From: Bacillota bacterium
GTDB lineage: Bacteria > Bacillota > Bacilli > Lactobacillales > Enterococcaceae
Assembly: GCA_023389005.1 (NCBI GenBank)
Contig: JAEWFE010000337.1
Coordinates: forward strand, 1 to 11,669
DNA length: 11,669 bases
Direction: 5' to 3'
The notes under the pieces: generated by a model
Seen by the model: only the letters and a program-made list of their open reading frames with translations
The model's database searches: none
What the model was told of the DNA's origin: nothing
In this document: in pieces, positions 1 through 7,101 of the stretch
Layout: each line of letters begins with the position of its first letter
How positions within the stretch are numbered: the stretch's first letter is position 1
Program-made: the position numbers and the translations under genes

Positions 1-2
1 CG

Positions 3-194
3 ATTCGGGATTTACGTTTAGATACGTATTCACATGTGCTATTTGTCAATTCAAAGGGTACGGAAGGTGAAGTATCAAATGATTTGGCGGGGATTATCGA
101 TGTGATGAACCAAAAGCCTAATCAAACTAATTCGTTAGCAAACAAATTAAAGAAGGAAATAGATTATTATAACCAAGATTCAGAAAAGAGGTGA
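3..194 (+). CDS. C-terminal end of a probable Rpn-type PD-(D/E)XK nuclease / putative transposase (partial)
   Basis: The open frame enters from the left edge and stops at TGA 192-194, giving 63 residues. The visible protein starts IRDLRLDTYSHVLFVNSKG, continues with GEVSNDLAGIIDVMN and ends in a charged, Asn/Lys-rich tail. The pattern 'h-hhFVNxKGT..vs.dL..hhdhMn' followed by a hydrophilic helix is what I know from the C-terminus of PD-(D/E)XK nuclease family 'transposases' (Rpn family). These promote RecA-independent recombination and are often multicopy. The catalytic N-terminal part lies outside the window, so activity cannot be judged. It converges on the nuclease operon to its right. The family assignment is from memory of the C-terminal pattern and is moderate; an unrelated protein with a similar tail is possible. 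Confidence 0.5.
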   Translation: MRDLRLDTYSHVLFVNSKGTEGEVSNDLAGIIDVMNQKPNQTNSLANKLKKEIDYYNQDSEKR

Positions 195-298
195 GAAAGA
201 GGACCTGTGTTTTTCTCAGTCGCTAATACCCTCCTTATTTGAAAGAGTCTAGGTGATTGTTAGCAGAGGGTAGCATAATCAAGTGAACGATATCAATC

Positions 299-338
299 AA
301 AACAAGCTGCAGCAAGCATTCAAAACTTGCTACAGCTT
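299..338 (-). terminator. Rho-independent terminator of the nuclease operon
   Basis: The arms 304-316 and 326-338 form a 13-bp stem around a 9-nt loop, starting 4 nt past the stop of the minus-strand nuclease gene. One pair is G-U on the minus transcript but would be a C-A mismatch on the plus transcript. A GTTTT tail follows on the minus side. Both points favour minus-strand use, although the plus side also carries a short T run. Confidence 0.8.
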
Positions 339-342
339 ATTT

Positions 343-1464
343 TTATCGTTTCGGAGCACGATAGCCAGCTTGTTCAGCTTCGGAAATTGTCTTAAACATA
401 CGGACCGGATGCGTGGTCTTCTCATAATATTTCGAGCCAGGTATATGGTAAATGCCACTAGACGAACCTTTAATCAGTCCATTGCCGTTTGCATCGACAT
501 ATTGCGTTTCTCCATTGGCATTGGTCGTAGCAGGCGCAGGTGCTTGGGGCGAGGGTGTCTGTGCGGACTGAGCGTTGGTATGATATCCTTGTCCATCCGC
601 ATAGCCAGCCACACTCCAGATATTTAGCTGCGCGGCCTTAGCTTTATTCTCGGCAGCTTGCACTTGATCAAGGTATTGCGTGTTTGGTGGGGTCACATAG
701 CGTACCATGGCCAAACCTTCTGAGGCTAATATTTCTTGGACGAGCTTTCCATCGGCAAAAACATACATCAATTCGCGCCCATAGTGATCTTGTTTTTGCC
801 CAATATCATAGGCCACTTCAATGGTTTGTGCTTGAGATAAAATTTGCGTCACACGATCTTTGGCTTGTGCGGCATAAGGTTGATTATATTTTGTCTCGGG
901 TGTATCAATAAGCAGATAACGTACCTTAATCATCTGTGAGCCTAGCATAAAATAAGTCGTATCGCCATCGACAAATTTGCTGACGGTCACTGCAATTTTT
1001 TGATTCGCAGGTTTATGAATCAGAAAACTAGCCGGATCCATCGACGCTTGTGGCTGCGTTGAGGTCGTACTGGTTGTAGAAGTTGTTGTCGATACGGTAC
1101 TTGAAGTGCTCGTTGAACTTTGCGTGGTACTGATACTCGTGCTGCTCGTTGTCGTTGATTCGTGGGCGATGAATGATTGTGTAGAAGAGGAACTAATCGC
1201 CGTCTCAGTCTCATCTGTACCAAAATGTGCCAGACCGTAACCACCTAGCCCCAGACAGAAAATCAGTGCTAAAGATGAAAGGATAATCCCACCTTTTGCC
1301 TGTTGTTTACTGTAATAGTAGATGCCATATCCAGCCGCGATGATACCAATAATTAAAAGAATGGGCAGAAGTATCTTAATAATATAAATGATTGCCGCAA
1401 CTAAAATCACTGCACCTAGCCATGCACCACCGCCACTGCTTTTTCTAGAATATCGCCTTGCCAT
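343..1464 (-). CDS. Membrane-anchored staphylococcal-nuclease-type (thermonuclease) protein
   Basis: This 373-aa protein is predicted to cut DNA/RNA at the outer cell surface. The N-terminus is basic and Gly-rich, followed by hydrophobic stretches at about 14-28, 31-50 and 58-80. If these are three membrane passes, the rest is outside. Residues about 85-140 form a Ser/Thr-rich linker typical of wall-spanning surface proteins. The SNase domain spans about 155-290 and keeps every catalytic position of staphylococcal nuclease: D166 and D168 in FVDGDT, R182, D187 and E190 in VRYLLIDTPE, and R230 in HYGRELMYVF. After a Pro/Ala-rich spacer, the C-terminus (about 333-373) has GIYHIPGSKYY and EAEQAGYRAPKR, a small module seen on other Gram-positive SNase proteins (NCBI 'sunset domain', as I recall). 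ATG is well placed behind AGGAGG (1472-1477). It lies 21 nt downstream of the lipoprotein gene, so the two form one operon. Confidence 0.88.
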   Translation of the reverse strand: MARRYSRKSSGGGAWLGAVILVAAIIYIIKILLPILLIIGIIAAGYGIYYYSKQQAKGGIILSSLALIFCLGLGGYGLAHFGTDETETAISSSSTQSFIAHESTTTSSTSISTTQSSTSTSSTVSTTTSTTSTTSTQPQASMDPASFLIHKPANQKIAVTVSKFVDGDTTYFMLGSQMIKVRYLLIDTPETKYNQPYAAQAKDRVTQILSQAQTIEVAYDIGQKQDHYGRELMYVFADGKLVQEILASEGLAMVRYVTPPNTQYLDQVQAAENKAKAAQLNIWSVAGYADGQGYHTNAQSAQTPSPQAPAPATTNANGETQYVDANGNGLIKGSSSGIYHIPGSKYYEKTTHPVRMFKTISEAEQAGYRAPKR

Positions 1465-1485
1465 GTGATTGCCTCCTCGTAAACT

Positions 1486-2553
1486 TTATTCATAACCACA
1501 GTGTGTATAACCTTGTGCTTGGGCTTCTTGTAATGTCATCTGCACCGTGCTGTTTGCTCGACGTAATCCACGGCAAGTAGCATCAAAATGATATCGACGA
1601 CCACTTTGAGGCGCAATCCAGACCATTTGTTGATTTTGTTGCTGGGCTGCTTGTTGTTCAGCGAGGCGTTGTTGTTCTAAGCGCGCGGCCTCTTCTGCTT
1701 TCTTTTTCTCTTCTTCGGCTTTACGGGCAGCTTCTTGTGCTTGCCGTTCTTGCGCTTCTTTTGTTTCTACAGCTGTATGCACTTGTGCGATACGTTCTTG
1801 ATGAGCACTCGGACGTTTATCTAAAGGAATGGCTTCGTAGGCTGCATTGGCTTGGTTCAAGGTATCTCGTGTAGGATTGGCTTCAGCGTTTTTAATCGCT
1901 TGATCTGCTGCTTTAATCAGTTCTTGATTTTTCTGATACGCTTGATAGGCAGCTACATTAAACGTTGTACCATCTACATAACCATCAAAAGCCCAAGCAC
2001 CGGCACGATTATTTTTGGCTTGGGTATAAGCAGTTTCAAGTGATTGACTTAATTGGCTATTGGTTAAATAATGCCCAGAAAGAATCGCTAAACCAGAAGC
2101 TAACATCTTCGTTTGCAATAATTCATTACCTAGCCACACATAGGCAGAATAGACCCCACCTTTTGCTTGATGTCCATAAGATTTATCAAATTGAAGTTGG
2201 ATATGATCCGAATTTTTTAGAAGTTCATTTATTTTCTGATTAGCTTCTTTACTTAGTGGTTGGTCTTGTGTAAATGAAGGACTGTCGATACCAAGAAATT
2301 TTACTGGTACCTTCTTACCATCCACGATAAAGGTTGCTTGATCATTACTTGTAGCTTCGACAAACTCCGCCGCTATTTTTTTGTCATAGTTAAAGCTAGG
2401 TTTCGTCGTTTTGGTTTTCTTAACCGTTGATGTTGCGTGCTTTTCTGGTGCTGTGTCCTTACTACAAGCACTTGTTGTAAGAGTCAGCGTAGTCAAGGAC
2501 AAAGCAGTAAGCAACATTGCCGATAAGCGTTTTTTCATCATCTTCTTTTCCAT
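1486..2553 (-). CDS. Lipoprotein with a degenerate SNase-like domain and Cys/His C-terminal module
   Basis: From ATG 2551-2553 the protein is 355 aa. An in-frame TTG at 2566-2568 would add five residues, but the GGGGGA ribosome-binding site (2561-2566) overlaps that codon and sits 7-8 nt before the ATG, so I chose the ATG. A lipoprotein signal peptide ends at TTSAC, with Cys30 the likely lipidated residue. Residues about 55-195 align with the neighbouring nuclease's SNase domain. The equivalents of Asp21 and Asp40 remain (D71, D90), but Arg35 is Lys (K85), Glu43 is Ser (S93) and Arg87 is Val (V134). Catalysis is probably lost or altered. A long Ala/Glu/Gln/Lys-rich segment (about 200-310) looks like a coiled coil. 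The end has YHFDATCRGL and, at residues 351-352, the HC of THCGYE: a Cys/His module like those on other SNase proteins, but without the usual final Cys. A surface nucleic-acid-binding role is inference. Confidence 0.85.
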   Translation of the reverse strand: MEKKMMKKRLSAMLLTALSLTTLTLTTSACSKDTAPEKHATSTVKKTKTTKPSFNYDKKIAAEFVEATSNDQATFIVDGKKVPVKFLGIDSPSFTQDQPLSKEANQKINELLKNSDHIQLQFDKSYGHQAKGGVYSAYVWLGNELLQTKMLASGLAILSGHYLTNSQLSQSLETAYTQAKNNRAGAWAFDGYVDGTTFNVAAYQAYQKNQELIKAADQAIKNAEANPTRDTLNQANAAYEAIPLDKRPSAHQERIAQVHTAVETKEAQERQAQEAARKAEEEKKKAEEAARLEQQRLAEQQAAQQQNQQMVWIAPQSGRRYHFDATCRGLRRANSTVQMTLQEAQAQGYTHCGYE

Positions 2554-2587
2554 TATCAATTCCCCCAATAATTCCCAATTCTAGCAA

Positions 2588-2613
2588 GGATTTGCTAAAA
2601 AATTCTCAAATCC
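2588..2613 (-). repeat. Inverted repeat in the 5' UTR of the lipoprotein-nuclease operon
   Basis: GGATTTG (2588-2594) and CAAATCC (2607-2613) are a perfect 7-bp inverted repeat with a 12-nt AT-rich loop. On the minus transcript, one G-U and one A-U pair extend it to 9 bp. It sits just after the predicted transcription start and about 35 nt before the start codon. It could be a stabilising 5' hairpin or an operator. There is no U-tract, so it is not a terminator. Confidence 0.45.
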
Positions 2614-2624
2614 CTACTAAAAAA

Positions 2625-2653
2625 ATTATAACATGTTGAGAAACGCTTTTCTA
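2625..2653 (-). promoter_or_regulatory. Promoter of the lipoprotein-nuclease operon
   Basis: The minus strand reads TGTTATAAT (2633-2625), a perfect -10 with the TG extension. A 17-bp spacer lies behind TAGAAA (2653-2648), which matches TTGACA at four of six positions. The predicted start is near 2618, giving a leader of about 65 nt. A short AGAAA/TTTCT symmetry overlaps the -35 but matches no operator I can name. Confidence 0.65.
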
Positions 2654-2700
2654 TGTAAAAAGATAAGAGAGAAGTGGATGTGTTGGATGATAAAATAGAC

Positions 2701-2734
2701 AAAAAAGCCGGAGAAGATTCATACACTTCCCCGG
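2701..2734 (-). terminator. Rho-independent terminator of the small Cse60-like gene
   Basis: The arms 2708-2716 and 2726-2734 give a 9-bp GC-rich stem (CCGG...CCGG) with a 9-nt loop. A C and six T follow on the minus strand (2707-2701). One pair is G-U only on the minus transcript. It begins 12 nt past the stop of the 70-aa gene, and it also keeps that transcript from entering the nuclease operon promoter. Confidence 0.85.
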
Positions 2735-2746
2735 TTTTGGCGTACT

Positions 2747-2959
2747 TTAGTAAGATGGATATTGATGTGAATAATCTTCTCCAGAAAAAAGTATTAAGAC
2801 ATAGGTTTCAGAGATAAATCGCACCTCATAAACCATGACTTCTCTTCTTGAAAGCCAGTCGTTGATTTCTTTTTCTAACATGGAAATACTTTTATTACTA
2901 AAGACTTTTACTCTTAGATTTTTTGAGTTAATAATAACTTTTTCCGCTGCCTCGCTCAT
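2747..2959 (-). CDS. Small Cse60-like protein (hypothetical)
   Basis: This 70-aa acidic/basic protein has no signal peptide or membrane segment, so it is probably cytosolic. Its core, LRVKVFSNKSISMLEKEIND followed by WL, then VYEVRFI and VLILF, has the layout strand, helix with E-x-x-x-N/D-x-[WF]-L, strand, strand. I associate this with the Spore_Cse60 family (KVKVF...L E..INdFL...V..IkYs...a.IhY). The family is named after a Bacillus sporulation gene but also occurs in non-spore-formers, plasmids and phages, where its role is unknown. The start is secure: GAGGAA lies 7 nt before the ATG. It is monocistronic, with its own promoter and terminator. The function is not known and the family link is tentative. 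Confidence 0.7.
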   Translation of the reverse strand: MSEAAEKVIINSKNLRVKVFSNKSISMLEKEINDWLSRREVMVYEVRFISETYVLILFSGEDYSHQYPSY

Positions 2960-3243
2960 GGGCTAATTCCTCGCTTCATAATAAACAAACATAGCAGTAA
3001 CTATTAAAATTACGTTATCTATTAATCGGACTAAAAATAGAATAAAGGTCAATATTTAAAATGGATAGTGATAGTTGTTTGCTGATGTTAGATATTATAT
3101 TTATGTTTTTTTACTGCATGGGTATTATAGCATATACTCTAAGAATTTGTATACTCAATCAATAAACATTTAAAAATAATTGCAACATATAGACATATTA
3201 TTTCCTTGTATATTTTTGATTGTAATGGTATCGTATAATCTCA
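2960..3243. other. Intergenic: long leader of the Cse60-like gene, plus AT-rich flank to the IS end
   Basis: This stretch has no credible ORF on either strand. From about 3117 down to 2960 it is the predicted untranslated leader of the 70-aa gene, about 158 nt, which is long for such a gene. I see no strong hairpin or riboswitch core in it. From 3154 to 3243 it is featureless AT-rich sequence up to the left end of the outer insertion sequence. Confidence 0.5.
3124..3153 (-). promoter_or_regulatory. Promoter of the Cse60-like gene
   Basis: The minus strand reads TGCTATAAT (3132-3124), a consensus -10 with TG extension. TATACA (3153-3148) lies 18 bp upstream and matches TTGACA at four of six positions. 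No other gene on the minus strand lies between this promoter and the 70-aa gene. Confidence 0.6.
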
Positions 3244-3257
3244 AGTTTGACAGTTGT
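3244..3257. repeat. Left terminal inverted repeat of the outer IS
   Basis: AGTTTGACAGTTGT, paired with 7234-7247 (one mismatch). Its first ten bases also match the reverse complement of 7248-7257 exactly, because the right end carries a tandem copy of the same 10-mer. Confidence 0.6.
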
Positions 3258-3263
3258 AGAACA

Positions 3264-3308
3264 AAAAACGGCTATACCCCTTGATAACCAAGGAGTCTAG
3301 TCGTTTTT
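3264..3308 (-). terminator. Terminator hairpin downstream of the outer IS transposase
   Basis: The arms pair AAAAACG with CGTTTTT, then CTA with TAG, then CCTTG with CAAGG around a short loop at about 3284-3287, with small internal mismatches. A T-rich tail follows on the minus strand. It lies 36 nt past the transposase stop and inside the element's left end, the same place as the equivalent hairpin in the inner IS. Confidence 0.75.
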
Positions 3309-3322
3309 GTCATTTCAAAAAG

Positions 3323-3333
3323 TGTTGTATGTG
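3323..3333. repeat. Left subterminal repeat of the outer IS (TGTTGTATGTG)
   Basis: TGTTGTATGTG, 10 nt past the transposase stop. Its exact reverse complement is at 5227-5237, just upstream of the transposase gene. The pair brackets the coding region and is a candidate transposase-binding site. Confidence 0.6.
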
Positions 3334-3343
3334 GAAGAAATTC

Positions 3344-5179
3344 TCATAATTCTTTCAAAATTTTATTTATGTCATTTGGTTTATAATTTTTCCTGTCAAT
3401 ATTCAGTTGAAAGACAGATTCTAATGCCTGTAAAGTGAGACTACCACTGTACAACGCGGTGTAATATAAATCGCCAACATTCGCGATATTCATGTTCTTT
3501 AGTGTCTCAATTAAATTTTTTGGACTCACGTGTGTGGCTTCGTTATTTAACTTATTTTCCATTAAGCGATAAACAAGCAATGCTGTATAACATAATAAAA
3601 AGTGTGCGGTTATTCTGTTGTCTTTTCGATGATAGATTGGTCTTGCTTCAAAGTTTGTTTTCATCACTTTGAAACATTCTTCAATTTTATAACGGTCGCG
3701 GACCACTTTAATAATTTCAGCCGCTTCGCCTTCGACATTTGTGGCTATCGCATAAAAACCATCGTATTTTTCTTCTTCTGCAATGCGTTCTTTATCAAGT
3801 TCGTAACTGATTTTTTCGTTATTCTTGCTTTTGATAAATCTACGCACATCATTAGGTCCTTTTTTTATTTTCTCAGGATCTTTAGTCGCAATGATTTTTT
3901 CCGCACGTTCAATTTGACGTCTGCGTATTTCTCGTTGATACTCCATCATTTTTCTTGAAAAGGTGATAATCAAGTTTTGTTTGAGTGTTCCTTTGACTTT
4001 GCGGGTTCGTTTACGTCCAGAGGCATCAAAATATTCTTCATACAGGCCTAAATCCATTAGTTGATTGGCTGGAACGACTTTATAAGCATAGTCATTATAC
4101 AAACTTTGATTCTGTGCATCATTCTTGTTAAAAGTTTTCATCTGTTCAATGGATACCGATTGATTATTAGACGTTAATCGATAGTCAAAATCATTGAAAA
4201 CAGCGTCTTGTAACGCAGCTGAAAGCTTTTTGATAGACTGTCTAACGATGAACCGTTTCCCACCCATAGAGTTAAATTGTCTGATGTGGTAGGAGGCTAG
4301 TCCTGCATCTGCACAGTAGATAAATTGATCATGATTAATAATTTTTTGTAGCTGCTTTTCCATAGGGATAGCTGTTGTTTGCTCATTGGCATTTCCTGGA
4401 TAGATACACATCGTAACAGGAATGCCATTACTATCCATGATTAATCCCATAGAAACTAATGGACGAGGTTGATGTTGCTTAGAAAAGCCAAATTGGCGCA
4501 AGCCATAAATCGTTTCGCCGGTTACCTCGTCGGTATAAACATCATCTGCTTGATTAATCTCGAAATAGTAATTGGAACAATCATAATACATAATTTTCGA
4601 GTTTCGAGGTACGACATGGTTACTTTTATGATAAAGATGTTCAATATAGTTATCATAATTTTCCGCAAGGATATCCATAAAACGAAAAATATGGTGTAAA
4701 GAAAAATCAGCCGGTTTGTAATAAGTTTCTAATTTATCAAAAGTACCTGCTTTAGATTGAGGACTAAGAATTCTAGAATAAGTTAAAAACTCATTGATGG
4801 CATTACAGTCAAATGTAATTTTTTTGTTTTTGGCTACATCGTTGAAAAATTGCGGTAAAGCAAGTTGATTGTATATCTTCTTCAAGTAGAAATAGCCTAT
4901 ATTTTGATAGGTAGAGGCCGAGATTGTATTCTCAGTATCTGTTACTTTTTCGTTGAAATTAACAGAATAATTAAGCGAAAGTGTCCCTTTCCCATAGGCT
5001 TCATTCATCTTTTTAATTTCTTCTTTTGCATATTCTAAAGGGTTATCCGTAATTTTTAAAAGCTCTGAATGTTTCCCGATTTTCTTCACGTTTTTAGTGG
5101 TGGTTTTATTTCCATTACGTATCCCTTGTTGGACGTAGTATGTAGGATCTTTTAGCCGTTTATCATAATATAGTTTCAA
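3344..5179 (-). CDS. IS1634-family transposase (outer IS), intact
   Basis: This 611-aa DDE transposase is predicted to carry out cut-and-paste movement of its element. The N-terminus (KLYYDKRLKDPTYYVQQGIR) is the small domain typical of the family. Catalytic-core motifs are visible: first Asp D200 in IMYYDCSNYYFE, second Asp D291 in IYCADAGLAS, and Glu E500 in DRYKIEECFKVMK, which fits the IS4-type R-(3)-E-(6)-K pattern (R496, E500, K507); the preceding Tyr of Y-(2)-R is Val. A basic stretch (about 385-455) lies between Asp and Glu, as expected for the insertion domain. The start is TTG at 5179-5177, chosen because AAGGTGA (5190-5184) lies 7 nt upstream and no ATG fits the family N-terminus. 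No frameshift or stop was seen, so it should be functional if expressed. Confidence 0.9.
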   Translation of the reverse strand: MKLYYDKRLKDPTYYVQQGIRNGNKTTTKNVKKIGKHSELLKITDNPLEYAKEEIKKMNEAYGKGTLSLNYSVNFNEKVTDTENTISASTYQNIGYFYLKKIYNQLALPQFFNDVAKNKKITFDCNAINEFLTYSRILSPQSKAGTFDKLETYYKPADFSLHHIFRFMDILAENYDNYIEHLYHKSNHVVPRNSKIMYYDCSNYYFEINQADDVYTDEVTGETIYGLRQFGFSKQHQPRPLVSMGLIMDSNGIPVTMCIYPGNANEQTTAIPMEKQLQKIINHDQFIYCADAGLASYHIRQFNSMGGKRFIVRQSIKKLSAALQDAVFNDFDYRLTSNNQSVSIEQMKTFNKNDAQNQSLYNDYAYKVVPANQLMDLGLYEEYFDASGRKRTRKVKGTLKQNLIITFSRKMMEYQREIRRRQIERAEKIIATKDPEKIKKGPNDVRRFIKSKNNEKISYELDKERIAEEEKYDGFYAIATNVEGEAAEIIKVVRDRYKIEECFKVMKTNFEARPIYHRKDNRITAHFLLCYTALLVYRLMENKLNNEATHVSPKNLIETLKNMNIANVGDLYYTALYSGSLTLQALESVFQLNIDRKNYKPNDINKILKEL

Positions 5180-5183
5180 AAAA

Positions 5184-5203
5184 TCACCTTCTAGGCTATT
5201 TTA
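5184..5203 (-). promoter_or_regulatory. -10 element and ribosome-binding site of the outer IS transposase
   Basis: TGGTAAAAT (5206-5198) is an extended -10. The -35 region is poor: at 17 bp spacing the hexamer is TAGTAT. AAGGTGA (5190-5184) is the ribosome-binding site that fixes the TTG start. The subterminal repeat at 5227-5237 overlaps or abuts the -35 region. Confidence 0.45.
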
Positions 5204-5226
5204 CCATAAAAGGAAATAACATACTA

Positions 5227-5237
5227 CACATACAACA
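5227..5237. repeat. Right subterminal repeat of the outer IS (inverted copy)
   Basis: CACATACAACA, the exact reverse complement of 3323-3333. It lies about 48 bp upstream of the transposase start, at the promoter. Confidence 0.6.
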
Positions 5238-5286
5238 AAAATAAAGATAGAATTTGACAGGTTTTTGCCTGATATATCAACGTTTA

Positions 5287-5296
5287 GGGACTATTT
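5287..5296. repeat. Left target-site duplication of the inner IS
   Basis: GGGACTATTT, identical to 7216-7225, immediately outside the inner element's left terminal repeat. Confidence 0.88.
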
Positions 5297-5313
5297 TCCC
5301 GCATTTATCACTT
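5297..5313. repeat. Left terminal inverted repeat of the inner IS
   Basis: TCCCGCATTTATCACTT. It differs from the inverted right end only at its sixth and seventh bases. Confidence 0.85.
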
Positions 5314-5370
5314 GTAAAAAACAAAAGGATAGCTAAACCTTTGACGCTCAAGGGTTTTGGCTATCCTTTT
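5314..5370 (-). terminator. Terminator downstream of the inner IS transposase
   Basis: AAAAGGATAGC (5323-5333) pairs perfectly with GCTATCCTTTT (5360-5370). Inner pairing of AAACC/GGTTT and CCTTTGA/TCAAGGG continues the stem. A GTTTTTTAC tail follows on the minus strand. The stem starts 3 nt from the transposase stop. Confidence 0.88.
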
Positions 5371-5373
5371 CAA

Positions 5374-7095
5374 TTATTTTAGTGTTGTATATGAATTTTT
5401 AGCGTAGTTTTTAAGTTCTTCAAATTTCACGATTCCTCTTTGCCAGTCATGCCCGAGAAGTTTGTTAAGTTCTTTCATATCTGAATTTTCTTGAAGTCTG
5501 TAATAATCATCCTGTAAGTGTGTTGCTTTAGCGCTATTCAAGGCATTTATCATTCTTGCTGGACTCATAACCCAGTTTGTTTTGTACTGAAGCAGTCGAA
5601 TGAGGATAAGCGCGATAAAGCAGGTTAAAAAATGAGCTCGGATATGTTTTTCTGTCCATACGTAAACTGGACGGCTTTCTATCTCTGTTTTAGTTACTCT
5701 AAAACAATCCTCAATCTTACTTAGTTGCTTATAAGAATCAAGAATAGCCTCATCAGACATATTAATCTCACTAGTGACAAGAACATTAATTCCGTCAAAC
5801 TGTGCGTCGAATGCTACCTGATCTTTGTCTATTTTGATTATTGGAGAGAAGGGCTTCAGTTCGCCGGTCTCCTTGTCTAAATACGATAAATCGAGATATT
5901 TCTTACCACCTTTCTTACTCGTTTGACGAAATAGTTCTGCGTTGGTTAATTTACTAGCGTATTCAAGGGCACCTTCTCTACGAATGCGTTCACGATCGGC
6001 ATATTTCTTACTCCAAGTGATTACCACTTTTTCTTCTACAACTGGCGCATTTTTTTTCGTACCTAGCTTTCGACTGCGAATATAAGATTTTTTCGCAAAA
6101 GTTTCCGTTTGGTTGAAATGCCAATCTTCTGGATTTAAGATTTGTTCTTGAATATCTTTGGGAGCCCCTCTTTTCCCACGATGTTTTTGAGAGAAGAGCC
6201 AACCATCTCCTTGTTCAAACATTGCTGATACGTTGGTTTGGCTATTCATTGCCTTATCTGCTACAACGATGATTCGTTCAATTCCAAATTGTTTTTTTAC
6301 CTCTTCAACTGCTGGAAGATAAGTAACAGGGTCTGTTTGATTCCCGCGAAACAGCTTGTAGCTAATAGGAATTCCATTTGTATCCATAAAAAGGCCAAGT
6401 TGAACAATCGGTTTAGGACGGTGTTCCTTGCTTGGACCTCGTCTACGGAGTCCAACACGAATGACTTCACCATCTTCAGAGATTTCTTCTTCATCAGGGA
6501 TGTCTGTCTCAAAATAATAATTCGTCACATCATAAAAAACAAGGCGACTTTCTCTATTGGTCAATCGGCTTATCTCTTGATGGAGATGAAGTTGAATATC
6601 ATTTTTGATTTCATCCAGTTTATCAAGATACCGGTAAATTGCATTCAAGTTGATATCCCAATCACCAAATAAATCTGCTTGTGATGCCACAGTAGCCAAT
6701 TTACTGTTAGGGTTTAAGATTCGTTGAAATACTAGTAATTTCAGTGCGGTTGATAAGTCATAATTTGATTTTGTTTTTACTTTTTTCATGAAATCATGAA
6801 GTTTCAATTCCTCGAATAGATTGTCCAAAACCATCCAGCCGTATGATTTATCTGGTTCATTCATCGGTTCAAGTAAGTCATATGTCACTTGAATTGTTTG
6901 GTTAGAATTTAAAAGTCCTGCTTTAGCCTCTTTTTTCAAACGTTCTAAGATTCCAGGTTCTACAGCTTCCAATTCATCAAGTAAACCGTATTTATGAATA
7001 ATTCTTTGTTTAACTTTACCGTCTTTTCGGTAACCTTCGACAAGATAGACGTGTGTTCGTCCTTCTTTATTTGTAGTTGTTTTAATGTAAGCCAT
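5374..7095 (-). CDS. IS1634-family transposase (inner IS), intact
   Basis: This is a 573-aa DDE transposase. It begins MAYIKTTTNKEGRTHVYLVE, the usual start of this group. The core shows D189 in LVFYDVTNYYFE, D280 in IIVVADKAMNS and E462 in LSKIEDCFRVTK, fitting E-(6)-K (K469); the Arg three residues before the Glu is Leu (L458), while the upstream Tyr (Y455) is kept. It differs clearly from the outer element's 611-aa transposase, so this is insertion of one family member into another rather than a duplication. The ATG (7095-7093) has no Shine-Dalgarno and lies only 6 nt after a consensus -10, so the mRNA is probably leaderless. The last codons overlap the left subterminal repeat at 5383-5393. 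No disruption was seen. Confidence 0.92.
   Translation of the reverse strand: MAYIKTTTNKEGRTHVYLVEGYRKDGKVKQRIIHKYGLLDELEAVEPGILERLKKEAKAGLLNSNQTIQVTYDLLEPMNEPDKSYGWMVLDNLFEELKLHDFMKKVKTKSNYDLSTALKLLVFQRILNPNSKLATVASQADLFGDWDINLNAIYRYLDKLDEIKNDIQLHLHQEISRLTNRESRLVFYDVTNYYFETDIPDEEEISEDGEVIRVGLRRRGPSKEHRPKPIVQLGLFMDTNGIPISYKLFRGNQTDPVTYLPAVEEVKKQFGIERIIVVADKAMNSQTNVSAMFEQGDGWLFSQKHRGKRGAPKDIQEQILNPEDWHFNQTETFAKKSYIRSRKLGTKKNAPVVEEKVVITWSKKYADRERIRREGALEYASKLTNAELFRQTSKKGGKKYLDLSYLDKETGELKPFSPIIKIDKDQVAFDAQFDGINVLVTSEINMSDEAILDSYKQLSKIEDCFRVTKTEIESRPVYVWTEKHIRAHFLTCFIALILIRLLQYKTNWVMSPARMINALNSAKATHLQDDYYRLQENSDMKELNKLLGHDWQRGIVKFEELKNYAKNSYTTLK
5383..5393. repeat. Left subterminal repeat of the inner IS (TGTTGTATATG)
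   Basis: TGTTGTATATG lies inside the last codons of the transposase gene. Its exact reverse complement is at 7119-7129. It differs from the outer element's repeat at one position, and both copies in each element share that element's base. Confidence 0.6.
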
Positions 7096-7101
7096 GGGTT
7101 T

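Noticed and set aside
192..218. TGAGAAA/TTTCTCA hairpin at the stop of the first gene as a terminator
   Set aside because: The stem is short and AT-rich with a 13-nt loop and no following T-tract.
283..627. Plus-strand ORF (114 aa) across the terminator and 3' part of the SNase gene
   Set aside because: It starts inside the terminator region, has no ribosome-binding site and lies antisense to a well-supported nuclease gene.
2634..2653. Catabolite-repression (cre-like) operator over the -35 of the lipoprotein operon
   Set aside because: Only the central AA-CG and a few flanking bases fit. Several consensus positions fail, so the symmetry is noted but not called.
3246..5260. Direct repeat TTTGACAG (3246-3253 and 5253-5260) as target duplication of the outer IS
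   Set aside because: The inferred termini would have no convincing inverted repeats, whereas 3244-3257 and 7234-7247 match at 13 of 14 positions in inverted orientation.
6238..6672. 144-aa plus-strand ORF within the inner transposase gene
   Set aside because: It is antisense to the conserved DDE core and has no family resemblance. The transposase frame explains the open stretch.
5374..7095. Inner transposase as a duplicate of the outer transposase
   Set aside because: The proteins differ in length (573 versus 611 aa), N-terminus and most of their sequence. They share only family motifs.
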